Part shown: positions 27,785-36,746 of the stretch, in pieces
Numbering within the stretch: position 1 is the stretch's first letter
How the letters are laid out: each line of letters begins with the position of its first letter
NCBI GenBank assembly: GCA_964351625.1
Contig: CAYGOV010000004.1
Coordinates: 62,001-126,000, forward strand
Source of the DNA: Marinoscillum sp964351625
Lineage (GTDB): Bacteria > Bacteroidota > Bacteroidia > Cytophagales > Cyclobacteriaceae
Direction of reading: 5' to 3'
Length of the DNA stretch: 64,000 nucleotides
Translations under genes and position numbers: made by a program
The notes under the pieces: model-generated
Told to the model about the DNA's origin: nothing
Database searches by the model: none
Seen by the model: the letters and a program-made list of their open reading frames with translations, nothing else

Positions 27785-28608
27785 AATACCTGTTCGCAGG
27801 CTTATCGATTTTCATCATCATATATACATCCAAAGGGCAGACAAACCCTTTGGATGATATGAAGTTCACTGAGAATGTACTATATGCGTCCACAAAGCAG
27901 ATGAATCAATTTTTTCATCGCTTCAACGGTGAAGAAGACACCAAGGGCAATAGACTTTATGACAGTGATAAAAACTATCGAGATTCTAATTTGAGGAAGG
28001 ATTACTTAATAAATCTGTTTGATCATCAAAACCGCAATCTAGATGCTCCTTTGGTCAAAGAATTCATAAAGGAGGTCGTTGATAAAAAAAATCCGAAATA
28101 CATCGATCTGCATGACAAGGAACTCATGGCTGAAGCCATGGCAAACTTTGTCTATGAAGGAAGAGATGTTCAATTGACTTTGATTTTTAAATTGCAGCGA
28201 CAAGCAAAAGGCTCAGAATGGGTCTTTGATCATGTGCGCTTTCCTGCTTTGGCGAGAACTTTCAAAATGGACACTACTGAAACTAAGGATTTCATTCATC
28301 CAATGAGTCATGAGCTTGACTTTATGAACCTCAAAAAAGTATTAGATAATACCCAATACCCAGAGCAGCTTACACCAAGAGGTTTTGAGCCAGATTTTTT
28401 ATCCATTTTCTTATTTGAGATCAAGAAGGGAAGACTCAAATTTCAAAGTATTACCAACTTGAAATTTCACTATTTAGGACTTGAAAACTGGTATTTCGAA
28501 ATAGCCCAATTTAATAGGTCAGGGTACAACAGTGGATGGTTGATTTCTAACCTCGTAAAAGCTGATCATGAGCAAAAATTGATGCTGAAAGAATTCATTT
28601 ATGAATAA
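27781..28608 (+). CDS. Secreted protein of the envelope operon
   Basis: 275 aa from the ATG at 27781, coupled to the previous gene by ATGA. A signal peptide (KYLFAGLSIFIIIYTSKGQ) is followed by a mixed alpha/beta protein with many aromatic residues (ENWYFEIAQF). No recognised family. Its last codons overlap the LRR gene by 8 nt. Confidence 0.68.
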   Translation: MKYLFAGLSIFIIIYTSKGQTNPLDDMKFTENVLYASTKQMNQFFHRFNGEEDTKGNRLYDSDKNYRDSNLRKDYLINLFDHQNRNLDAPLVKEFIKEVVDKKNPKYIDLHDKELMAEAMANFVYEGRDVQLTLIFKLQRQAKGSEWVFDHVRFPALARTFKMDTTETKDFIHPMSHELDFMNLKKVLDNTQYPEQLTPRGFEPDFLSIFLFEIKKGRLKFQSITNLKFHYLGLENWYFEIAQFNRSGYNSGWLISNLVKADHEQKLMLKEFIYE

Positions 28609-31015
28609 AATATATTCTCGTTTTTTTACCCTTTGGGTGTTTTTTACCCTCTTTTTTTCATTTAGCATCTACGCTCAAGAGAGTGTTTACCAGACTGAAA
28701 AGCAGAAAGAAGAAGTGCTGGGTATGGTCAACTTTTATGAATATATGCTCAATACTGTCGGTGCTAAAAACACTATCAGCAGGGACAAAGAAGTTATTAT
28801 TAACAATAGCTATTTGAAAATTTTCAATAGTAAAAATGTTCAAATAGAGGACGATCTTTTAGCCCAACGTAGCGCTATAGTGAATAAAGATGTGACCGCT
28901 TATTTGAGAGATGTCGACTTCTTTTTCAATGAAATACAATTCACCTTCAGTGAAATAACCATTGAACCTAAAGAGGCTAACGGAGAAACATATTTTCTGG
29001 CAAGTTTCAATTCGAAGATTGAAGGTACCACATTAGAGGGTGAACAGTTCGTAAGGCAATCTCCGAGATTCATAGAGTTCAACTTGAATGCTAATAATTC
29101 AGAACTCAAGATTGCGAGTGTCTACACAACCAAAGTAACAAGAGAAGAAGAATTGCGGGAGTGGTGGGCTGGCTTGTCTTATGGATGGACGAAAATACTC
29201 TTCCCTAGAAATTATTCAGATGAATCCATGAGTAATGAACTGCTCATGAAACTTGCATCGTTAGATAGTCTTGATTTATCAGGCAATTCGATGATATTAG
29301 ATATTAAACCACTTGCCGCTCTTAAAGATCTTAAGTATTTAAACCTAAAAGACACTAAGATTCTAGATATCAGCGCCCTAAGAGGTGCTAGGAATTTAAG
29401 ATCGCTTAATCTAGCTGGCACCAACATAAGAGATATCGAGGTGGTTAACTATTTCGGCAATTTGGAAGTGTTGGATATTTCCAATTCTATAGTCAACGAT
29501 ATCAGTGCTGTAGCTCGTTTGGAGAAGCTGCAAGTACTACGCGCATCAGGTTCTGGTATTTCGTCCTTTACACCTATTTCGAATTTACAAGCACTTACAG
29601 AGCTAGACCTATCTAAAACTTCTTTTAGCGAGGCGGGCACTTTGTCACAATTAAAAAATCTTCAACTTCTTGATATCTCTAGGACAGGTGTAAACTCTTT
29701 AGATGGAATTTTGAACCTTACAAAGCTTGAGTCAATTGATTTCTCAGAAACACTCATAACTAATACTCAGGCCCTTGCCCAGCTTTCAAATCTGCGAGAG
29801 ATTTCGATGAATCGAACAAGGGTAGAAACCCTTGAGCCACTTTCTATATTGAAAAACTTGGAGAAAGTATCTGCTGATTATTCAGGAGTTAGCGAGAAAG
29901 TTGCATCCGAATTTATGACTAAAAATAAAGGGGTTGTAGTCATTACCAATAGTGAAAAGATATTGAGCTGGTGGGAAGAGTTACCGGTAGAATGGAAGAA
30001 TCTATTTAAGAAACAAATGGCTCTTGAAAATCCAACGAAGACTGACTTGACGCGTCTATTAAATAGTGATTCGTTGGATATATCAGGCAATTCATTGCTC
30101 AGCGGCGTTCCACTCACTAAGTTTAAACGATTGGAGCATTTAAACATCAGTCGAAATCTCTTTGTTAATTTGGATTTCTTGAGAAATATGCCTGAACTGA
30201 AAGTGTTAAACGCTAATTATCTTCCTATTGACAATCTCCAAACACTGGGCGCCAATAAAAACCTCGAGCGTCTATATTTAAAAGCGTGTATCCTTAAAGA
30301 AATTGATCCATTGATTGGACTAAATAGGCTCAAACTGCTTGATATCTCTGAAACTCAAGTAAAGCGAGAGCGAATCAATGAATTCCTAACTGCAACTGAA
30401 GGAGCGGTAGTGATCTATGAGACAGATGACTTGAAAGCTTGGTATGAACAGCTCACACCCAATTGGAAAAATGTATTTAATGTGAATGTTCCTGATGCTT
30501 ACTATCTACATGCCTTGGTTCAGAGTAAGAAGGTAGTGATTACGGATATTCCAGTTACTTCACTGATTCCTCTCCAGAGATTTAATGTGCTGCGAGAGAT
30601 TGAAATCTCAAATGTCAATATCACTTCATTAGAAGAATTGACAAACCATGAAGGTCTTACCTCATTGATCTTTCGCAATAGTCCTTTGTCTAGTTTGGAG
30701 TACGTTGACAGGTTCCGAAAGCTTCAGATCCTTGATATCTCCAATACTGCAGTAGATGATCTAAGGCCTTTATCTGACCTTACGGAGTTAGAAGAATTGA
30801 ATTTTTCGGGAACATCGATCAAGAAACTCAAGGGACTCGAATCATCAAAAAAACTACGTAAACTGAATATAAGCAACACTAGAGTTTGGCAACTGGATAG
30901 GCTTTACGATATTCGCACTTTAAATACGCTCACCTGCTATAATACGCGAATAAGAACGAATGAAATGGCAGAATTCAAGTCAAGTTATCCGTCTTGTGAG
31001 GTGACATACTATTAA
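28601..31015 (+). CDS. Secreted leucine-rich-repeat protein
   Basis: 804 aa with a signal peptide (1-25), an N-terminal non-repeat domain (30-178), and three consecutive modules. Each module begins with a Trp-rich cap (WWAGLSYGW at 188, WWEELPVEWKNLF at 457, WYEQLTPNWKNVF at 614), continues with internalin/SDS22-like LRRs of about 22 residues (215-430, 485-590, 640-785) and ends in an EF...V-I/Y strand motif. LRRs make curved protein-binding surfaces, so an adhesive or scaffolding role outside the inner membrane is likely. There is no type IX sorting domain. It overlaps the preceding gene. Confidence 0.85.
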   Translation: MNKIYSRFFTLWVFFTLFFSFSIYAQESVYQTEKQKEEVLGMVNFYEYMLNTVGAKNTISRDKEVIINNSYLKIFNSKNVQIEDDLLAQRSAIVNKDVTAYLRDVDFFFNEIQFTFSEITIEPKEANGETYFLASFNSKIEGTTLEGEQFVRQSPRFIEFNLNANNSELKIASVYTTKVTREEELREWWAGLSYGWTKILFPRNYSDESMSNELLMKLASLDSLDLSGNSMILDIKPLAALKDLKYLNLKDTKILDISALRGARNLRSLNLAGTNIRDIEVVNYFGNLEVLDISNSIVNDISAVARLEKLQVLRASGSGISSFTPISNLQALTELDLSKTSFSEAGTLSQLKNLQLLDISRTGVNSLDGILNLTKLESIDFSETLITNTQALAQLSNLREISMNRTRVETLEPLSILKNLEKVSADYSGVSEKVASEFMTKNKGVVVITNSEKILSWWEELPVEWKNLFKKQMALENPTKTDLTRLLNSDSLDISGNSLLSGVPLTKFKRLEHLNISRNLFVNLDFLRNMPELKVLNANYLPIDNLQTLGANKNLERLYLKACILKEIDPLIGLNRLKLLDISETQVKRERINEFLTATEGAVVIYETDDLKAWYEQLTPNWKNVFNVNVPDAYYLHALVQSKKVVITDIPVTSLIPLQRFNVLREIEISNVNITSLEELTNHEGLTSLIFRNSPLSSLEYVDRFRKLQILDISNTAVDDLRPLSDLTELEELNFSGTSIKKLKGLESSKKLRKLNISNTRVWQLDRLYDIRTLNTLTCYNTRIRTNEMAEFKSSYPSCEVTYY

Positions 31016-31030
31016 ATACAACCATAAGTA

Positions 31031-31669
31031 ATGAATATTTTTCAATTTGCATCCCCAGTTAAAAACACCCTTTTTCCAATATTATTATTCTTAGGATCGT
31101 TGACTGTAATTGCTCAGGAGCAAGCGACAGAAGATGAGCCAACTTCTCTAAATGGGAGGTATGAAAAGCTGATGGGAAAGTCATCCAATTATCAACAGTA
31201 TAAAGTCATTAAGGAAACACTTATTGTAGAATTGTGGGAAAGTGTCAATGATACATTAGATGAAAGAGCTATTGAAATTTCCAGATTGAAGAGTTCATTG
31301 ATTGGTACTAAATCGCAAATTGATAGCTTGAAAGTGAAGCTTAATCAAACTAATATCGAACTAGAGGAGAGTGAAGAAATGAATGCTACCATTTCATTTT
31401 TCGGTGCTGATTTGAATAAGGGTACTTATCATGCGCTTGTCTGGGGAATTATCATTTTACTGATTGCAGGATGTGCGGGACTTTATCTAATGTTCCTTGG
31501 TAGCAATTCACATACCTCTAGACTTAAAAGAGACAATGAGTTTCTTAGAAATGAACTTGAAGAATTCAAGGATAAGTCAAGAGAAACCCAAGTAAGGTTG
31601 AAGCGTGAGTTGCAAACTGCAGTAAATGCTCTTGAAGATATAAAAAGAGGAGGGAGCCAAAGAAGATAG
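31031..31669 (+). CDS. Single-pass membrane protein with coiled coils
   Basis: 212 aa: signal-like N-terminus (about 1-30), a periplasmic coiled coil (about 45-115), one transmembrane helix (about 130-152, ALVWGIIILLIAGCAGLYLMF) and a cytoplasmic coiled coil (160-205). Close relatives in Bacteroidota are often labelled tRNA (guanine-N1)-methyltransferase; nothing here supports that, as there is no SAM-binding motif. It is the last gene of the envelope operon and could connect the periplasmic LRR protein to the cytoplasm. Confidence 0.7.
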   Translation: MNIFQFASPVKNTLFPILLFLGSLTVIAQEQATEDEPTSLNGRYEKLMGKSSNYQQYKVIKETLIVELWESVNDTLDERAIEISRLKSSLIGTKSQIDSLKVKLNQTNIELEESEEMNATISFFGADLNKGTYHALVWGIIILLIAGCAGLYLMFLGSNSHTSRLKRDNEFLRNELEEFKDKSRETQVRLKRELQTAVNALEDIKRGGSQRR

Positions 31670-31683
31670 ACCTCCTAGACCTC

Positions 31684-32586
31684 CTAGGTATTAAGCCATC
31701 TCCAAAATTTGCCAAACATTGTTGTTGGCTTTGGTCGCTGATCTATTTCAGCGACTTTTTTGTTGGCTTGCTTTTTCTTTGGTTTCGGCTTCTTATTAGG
31801 TGTACCTACTTTGGCCTTATAGTGACTCTCCTTTAGTTTTCTAAGTCGCTCCTTTTCTTTTCTTTCTGCACGTTCCTTTTGATCTTCAATTCTTCTTTCA
31901 TGGGCGCGCTTACTTCTGAGGCGTTTTTCTTCTAGTTGCTCACGCGTCAATCTTGGTCTGGAATTACGCCGGTCATGTTGGATGGTTCTTACTTCCGGTA
32001 CTTTTTCTACTTCAACCACTTCCGTTTCATCATCATTCACCGTTTCCTCGGTAGCTTCTTCAGAAACTTTCTTTTGAGGCAATTCTATTTTACCTAAAAC
32101 TTTCAATCCAGGCAATTCGATTTTAGGTGCTTTTATGACCTGCACATTTTCATCAAGTGCTGATAGTTCGCTCAATGTCAATTGATCTTCACTATTTTTA
32201 ATTGATCTAAGCAACTCAGGAGTTACCAATTGACTTGATGTTTCCTCACTTGGAGTCTCAACTTCATTTTTGATTTCTGGAATAATAACTTCAGGCAAAA
32301 CAGGGGTAATAATTTCCTCCTCTTTAGGAGTAATAATTGAAGACTCTTCGACTTGCGCTAAGATTTCTTCCTCTTCTTTTGCTTGTTCTTGCTCTACAAC
32401 TTGAGCAGTCGCCACTTCCGCTGCTAGTTCTTCTTTTATGTTGAACTTCGAAAGAAGATAAGCTTCACCCTCCTCAGGTACTTTCACATTAGGATGATCT
32501 TTGATTTCAATACCTTGCTCGGACAGTATATTCACTACTTCTTCTGTGGATATTTCCAATTGTCTCGCTAGTTGTCCAAGTCTCAT
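31684..32586 (-). CDS. IF2-N-domain-like charged protein
   Basis: 300 aa. Residues 1-50 (MRLGQLARQLEISTEEVVNI and following) closely resemble the N-terminal helical domain of translation initiation factor IF-2. Then come a long acidic low-complexity linker (about 55-200) and a strongly basic Lys/Arg-rich helix (about 205-285). There is no GTPase domain, so this is not IF-2. A role at the ribosome or on RNA is plausible from composition only. The downstream plus-strand operon converges on it. Confidence 0.7.
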   Translation of the reverse strand: MRLGQLARQLEISTEEVVNILSEQGIEIKDHPNVKVPEEGEAYLLSKFNIKEELAAEVATAQVVEQEQAKEEEEILAQVEESSIITPKEEEIITPVLPEVIIPEIKNEVETPSEETSSQLVTPELLRSIKNSEDQLTLSELSALDENVQVIKAPKIELPGLKVLGKIELPQKKVSEEATEETVNDDETEVVEVEKVPEVRTIQHDRRNSRPRLTREQLEEKRLRSKRAHERRIEDQKERAERKEKERLRKLKESHYKAKVGTPNKKPKPKKKQANKKVAEIDQRPKPTTMFGKFWRWLNT

Positions 32587-32701
32587 AGGGTAATTATTCT
32601 CTTAAGTTGTGTTAATGGTAAAATTAGAAACAAAGGTCTAGCAATAGAAATCAATTTGAAATAAGGTCACTTTTGTTTTGAAATAAATCAGAATGTTTGT
32701 T

Positions 32702-33637
32702 CTAACCTATAAACTTCCGAATATGTTCCTCAATCTGAGAGATAAGCTCCTTTCTCGCTTCGAAAGAGGCCCAAGCCATGTGAGGAGTTACTAAACAGTT
32801 TTCGAGACCAATTAATGGATGATCAGTACTTGGTGGTTCTTGACTTAATACATCCAAACCTGCTCCTCTGATCTTTCCATCCTTAATTGCGGTAGCTAAA
32901 TCTTGTTCATTGATGAGTCCACCTCGAGCTGTATTTATCAATAGTGCATTAGGCTTCATTTGATTGAACAAGTCTTCATTTATAATTCCATGATTGTCTT
33001 GCTTCAAAGGAGCATGTAAGCTAATTACATCGCTTTCCATAAAAAGCTCTTTCAAGCCTACAAATTGATAATCTTTGTATTCGTCAGGATCTGCATGACT
33101 TGACACTATCATAACTTGCATGTGAAATGCCTTAGCCAACTCAGCTACTCTCTGGCCGATTTTGCCAAACCCATAGATTCCAATCTTCTTTCCAGCAAGC
33201 TCTGTGACTGTAGCTATTGTGTAGTGAAAGCCTTTAGATTGATCCCAAAGTGTGTTTTGAACGCTCTGATTATGTTTTCCAACTTTATTTTCCAAAGCAA
33301 GTAAGAGAGCAAATACATGTTGAGCTACAGAATTTGTAGAATACCCTACAGCATTTTTGACTTCAATCCCTCTGCTTTTAGCTTCTTGCAAATGAATGTG
33401 ATCCATGCCAGTAGCAGCTACAGCTATTAACTTCAGATCGGGTAATTGTGCGAATTCCTGTTCGCCAAAGCCTACTTTATTTGTAATTACAATTTGAGCT
33501 TCTTTACAGCGCTCAATTACTTGTTCTTTGGTAGTATTTTCATAGACAAGCACCTCGCCATATGCTTTCAAGTTATCCCAAGTAAGATCACCAGGATTGG
33601 CAAAGATGCCGTCTAGTATGACGATTTTACATTGCAC
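32702..33637 (-). CDS. D-2-hydroxyacid dehydrogenase (glycerate dehydrogenase-like)
   Basis: A 311-aa NAD-dependent oxidoreductase. The nucleotide motif GIYGFGKIG lies near residue 153. The catalytic Arg is in NTARGGLI, the Glu in LDVLSQEPP and the His in VTPHMAWAS. It is closest in pattern to hydroxypyruvate/glyoxylate reductases. It overlaps the acyl-CoA ligase gene upstream by 11 nt, so the two are co-expressed. No ACT domain, so it is not a SerA-type 3-phosphoglycerate dehydrogenase. Confidence 0.88.
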   Translation of the reverse strand: MQCKIVILDGIFANPGDLTWDNLKAYGEVLVYENTTKEQVIERCKEAQIVITNKVGFGEQEFAQLPDLKLIAVAATGMDHIHLQEAKSRGIEVKNAVGYSTNSVAQHVFALLLALENKVGKHNQSVQNTLWDQSKGFHYTIATVTELAGKKIGIYGFGKIGQRVAELAKAFHMQVMIVSSHADPDEYKDYQFVGLKELFMESDVISLHAPLKQDNHGIINEDLFNQMKPNALLINTARGGLINEQDLATAIKDGKIRGAGLDVLSQEPPSTDHPLIGLENCLVTPHMAWASFEARKELISQIEEHIRKFIG

Positions 33638-35318
33638 GCTCCAATTCCTCCCTTCTTAGCTCTTTCCTCAGGATCTTACCAACGTTTGATTTAGGAAGTT
33701 CATCGCGGAACTCAATAAACTTAGGCATCTTGTAAGCTACCAAATGATCCCTGCAATGCTTCATGATATCCTCTTCGGTTATTGTGGAATTATTAGACCG
33801 AACAACAAATGCCTTGACCACTTCACCTGAATTTTTATGCGCAACACCGATCACGCCAACTTCTAGTACTCCTTTGAGCTGGGAAATAACATTTTCCACT
33901 TCATTTGGAAACACTTTCATTCCAGATACATTGATCATTTCTTTCTTTCGATCAACTATTTTCAAATAGCCGTCACTATCGAAAAATGCGATATCCCCAG
34001 TTTTGAACCAATCACCGTCCATAACTATTGCGGTTTCTTCAGCATTTTGCCAATAGCCCGTCATGACTTGTGGTCCACGGGCGTAGATCTCTCCATAAGA
34101 TCCTGTGACTTGAGTAACACCTTCATCATCCACAATTTTGATTTCTGTGGAAGGGACAGGAAGTCCAATGGTTCCAAGCTTCTGTGTACCATCTATTGGA
34201 TTACAAGTGAGCAGGGGAGAAGTTTCTGATAATCCATAACCCTCTACTATAGCATTACCTGTAATATCCTTCCATTTATCAGCAACCGCATCTTGCAGAG
34301 CCATACCTCCAGCCACCGAAACCTTCAAAAAACTAAAGTCCACTCTAGCAAATGCTTCTCTTTGAACAAGACCATTGAAAAGTGTATTAACACCTGTAAT
34401 CACCGAAAAAGGTTGATTTTTGAGCACTTTTATGAAATCATCCATCTTACGTGGATCAGTAATCAAGACACTTTTAGCGCCAATTTTAAACATGCCAAAG
34501 CAATTGACAGTAAGCGAAAAAACGTGATAAAGGGGCAAGGCAGTAATGGTAACTTCTTCCCCTTCTATCAATTTAGGCTGCATCCAAGCACCTACTTGTT
34601 CAATATTTGCAATTAGATTTCTATGACTTAATGCGGCTCCTTTCGCCACCCCAGTAGTACCGCCCGTATATTGTAGAAGTGCAATATCATTGCTTTTAAC
34701 CGCTGGTCTTTTGTAGATATGTTCTTTTCCTTTTTGAATAACATCTTGGAAATCTATGCTTTGAGGAAGATCATAATCAGGCACCATTCTCTTGACCCTT
34801 TTTATCATGAAATCTACAATGGCACCTTTGAAAGCTCCTAGCAAATCACCAACCTCAGCTATGATAACAGTCTCAATAGAGGTTTTTGGAAGGATTTCTT
34901 CCAATTTAAATGCGAAAGTGTTTAGCAGTATAATTCCTTTGGCACCTGCATCTGTGAATTGATGCTCCATCTCCGAAGGCTTATATTGTGGATTGGTGTT
35001 CACTGCGATCATTCCAGCCTTAATAATACCAAATAGTGCCACAGGGTATTGAAGCACATTTGGCATTTGTAATGCCACACGGTCTCCTTGCTCTAGCTCG
35101 GTTTCATACATCAAATAGTTAGCAAAAGCTGTTGACATTTCGCCTATTTGATTATATGTCAATTCTACACCCATGTTTTCATAAGCTGGTTTGTCGCCAT
35201 ACTTAGATACACAGTCGTTTAGAAATTCAATAAGAGACGGATAACTATCAGGGTTGATTTCGTGGGGTACACTTTTTGGGTAGTGACTTAGCCATGGAAA
35301 GTCATTCATGTTGCTCAT
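33627..35318 (-). CDS. fadD: Long-chain fatty acid-CoA ligase
   Basis: A 563-aa adenylate-forming enzyme that activates fatty acids to acyl-CoA. The AMP-binding motif YTGGTTGVAKGA is near residue 225, GYGLSETSP near 355, WFKTGDIAFFD near 435 and the catalytic C-terminal Lys region (PKSNVGKILRKEL) at the end. Length and motifs match FadD. It lies 6 nt downstream of the glucokinase gene and overlaps the dehydrogenase gene. Confidence 0.9.
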   Translation of the reverse strand: MSNMNDFPWLSHYPKSVPHEINPDSYPSLIEFLNDCVSKYGDKPAYENMGVELTYNQIGEMSTAFANYLMYETELEQGDRVALQMPNVLQYPVALFGIIKAGMIAVNTNPQYKPSEMEHQFTDAGAKGIILLNTFAFKLEEILPKTSIETVIIAEVGDLLGAFKGAIVDFMIKRVKRMVPDYDLPQSIDFQDVIQKGKEHIYKRPAVKSNDIALLQYTGGTTGVAKGAALSHRNLIANIEQVGAWMQPKLIEGEEVTITALPLYHVFSLTVNCFGMFKIGAKSVLITDPRKMDDFIKVLKNQPFSVITGVNTLFNGLVQREAFARVDFSFLKVSVAGGMALQDAVADKWKDITGNAIVEGYGLSETSPLLTCNPIDGTQKLGTIGLPVPSTEIKIVDDEGVTQVTGSYGEIYARGPQVMTGYWQNAEETAIVMDGDWFKTGDIAFFDSDGYLKIVDRKKEMINVSGMKVFPNEVENVISQLKGVLEVGVIGVAHKNSGEVVKAFVVRSNNSTITEEDIMKHCRDHLVAYKMPKFIEFRDELPKSNVGKILRKELRREELERAM

Positions 35319-35324
35319 AAGTTA

Positions 35325-36065
35325 TTATTTAAAATAGGCTTTTGCAGCAAGTGCCGCTCCTATAATCCCTGCTTCATTTTTGGATTGTGCAGGAACGAGT
35401 TTAGTTTTCAGGTCAAAATATTGACTGTAATTTTCGAAATGTTTACTCACACCACCACCCAAAATAAAAAGATCCGGATAAAACAAACTTTCCATTCTTT
35501 GGAAATACTCATTGAGCCTTTTGCCCCATTCTTCCCATGATAGATCCTGTTCTTTTCTCACCGAATTGGCAGCATAGTGCTCACCAAACATTCCATTCAC
35601 AATCAAGAATCCCAATTCAGTATTTGGGACCAATTTATCGTCTATAAAGAGTGCAGTACCAATGCCGGTACCAGCAGCGGCCATTATAGTTACCCCTTTT
35701 TGGCCTTTACCCGCACCGAATTGCATCTCGGCTTGTCCAGCGGCATCTACATCATTGACCAAGTGAGTCTTACATTTAGTTGCTTTTTCTATTCGCTGTG
35801 CTGCGTTTACTCCGATCCATGATTTATCAATATTGGAAGCAGTCATCACAATATCGTGGCGTACAGCAGCAGGAAAACCACAACCGATTATTCCTTTCCA
35901 TTTAAAACTATTGACTAACCCGATCACTTCATCGATCATAGCATCTGGAGTAGCGGGAGTGGGAGTAGGAACCCTAAGACGCTCTGTGATCAATTCCCCT
36001 TTCTTCGTGTCAACAATAGCACCTTTAATGCCTGATCCTCCTATATCTATTCCTAGTATTTCCAT
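35325..36065 (-). CDS. ppgK: Polyphosphate glucokinase (ROK family)
   Basis: A 246-aa ROK-type kinase. GIDIGGSGIKGAIVD at residues 4-18 is the phosphate-binding motif of the polyphosphate-glucose phosphotransferase group, NDVDAAGQAE near 119 holds the catalytic Asp, and GTGIGTALF near 148 is the second phosphate loop. It phosphorylates glucose with polyphosphate and/or ATP. It lacks the zinc-binding CxCG...C motif of typical ROK sugar kinases, as expected for PpgK. It is the first gene of the run ppgK-fadD-dehydrogenase. Confidence 0.85.
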   Translation of the reverse strand: MEILGIDIGGSGIKGAIVDTKKGELITERLRVPTPTPATPDAMIDEVIGLVNSFKWKGIIGCGFPAAVRHDIVMTASNIDKSWIGVNAAQRIEKATKCKTHLVNDVDAAGQAEMQFGAGKGQKGVTIMAAAGTGIGTALFIDDKLVPNTELGFLIVNGMFGEHYAANSVRKEQDLSWEEWGKRLNEYFQRMESLFYPDLFILGGGVSKHFENYSQYFDLKTKLVPAQSKNEAGIIGAALAAKAYFK

Positions 36066-36193
36066 ATTACTTTAAACCTACCAAAATATTCATAAAGTGA
36101 CGTTACAGAACTGGTTCGCACCTTACAATAATTGATTTTCATAATATTGTAATCACAAGAATGCATAGCTTTATACCTTAAACCAATAAAGAA

Positions 36194-36739
36194 ATGCTTA
36201 AGAAAATAATGCTCACTTTAGGAGTAGTCGTAGTACTGCTAGCGGCTGCTTATCTCTATCTGGATAATAGAAACAGAACCTTAAGCCCTCCTGGAGTTGT
36301 TAGCCTTACTAATGGCTCATTGACAGTAGATATTTCTTATAGTAGGCCATCTGTGCGCGAACGAATTGTCTTTGGTGAAGTGGGAGAAGCACTTCAGAGC
36401 TATGGAAAATACTGGAGGCTTGGAGCAAACGAATCAACTGAAATCACTTTTAATCAGGACGTACTAATTATCGATCAGCCAATAGCTAAAGGAACCTACA
36501 GAATGTATGCGATCCCTGGTCCAAACTATTTTGAAATACGTCTCAATTCTGAATTAGGACAATGGGGTGCTTTCGAAGCAGACCCTACTTTAGATTTGTT
36601 GTCTGTAATGATACCCGTAGTTGAGGACGAACATACTGAGCAATTTACAATCGGACTGGAGCCTTTGTATGATTCGGGGGTCAAAGTGGTGTTTGATTGG
36701 GCGTCCATTAAAATGACTTTACCAATCAACGTTCAATAA
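36194..36739 (+). CDS. DUF2911 family membrane-anchored protein
   Basis: 181 aa: an N-terminal hydrophobic anchor (about 5-22) then the DUF2911 domain, recognised by ISYSRPSVRERIVFG, WRLGANESTEI and the following immunoglobulin-like strand pattern. The function is unknown; the family is widespread in Bacteroidota and often secreted. The next gene starts 7 nt later on the same strand. Confidence 0.82.
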   Translation: MLKKIMLTLGVVVVLLAAAYLYLDNRNRTLSPPGVVSLTNGSLTVDISYSRPSVRERIVFGEVGEALQSYGKYWRLGANESTEITFNQDVLIIDQPIAKGTYRMYAIPGPNYFEIRLNSELGQWGAFEADPTLDLLSVMIPVVEDEHTEQFTIGLEPLYDSGVKVVFDWASIKMTLPINVQ

Positions 36740-36746
36740 ATACTAT

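Noticed and set aside
31031..31669. tRNA (guanine-N1)-methyltransferase
   Set aside because: Some relatives carry this label, but the protein is a membrane coiled coil without a SAM-binding or SPOUT knot motif.
31684..32586. Translation initiation factor IF-2
   Set aside because: Only the N-terminal helical domain resembles IF-2; the GTPase and later domains are absent at 300 aa.
34293..34616. 107-codon plus-strand ORF
   Set aside because: Antisense to fadD, whose motifs are intact; shadow.
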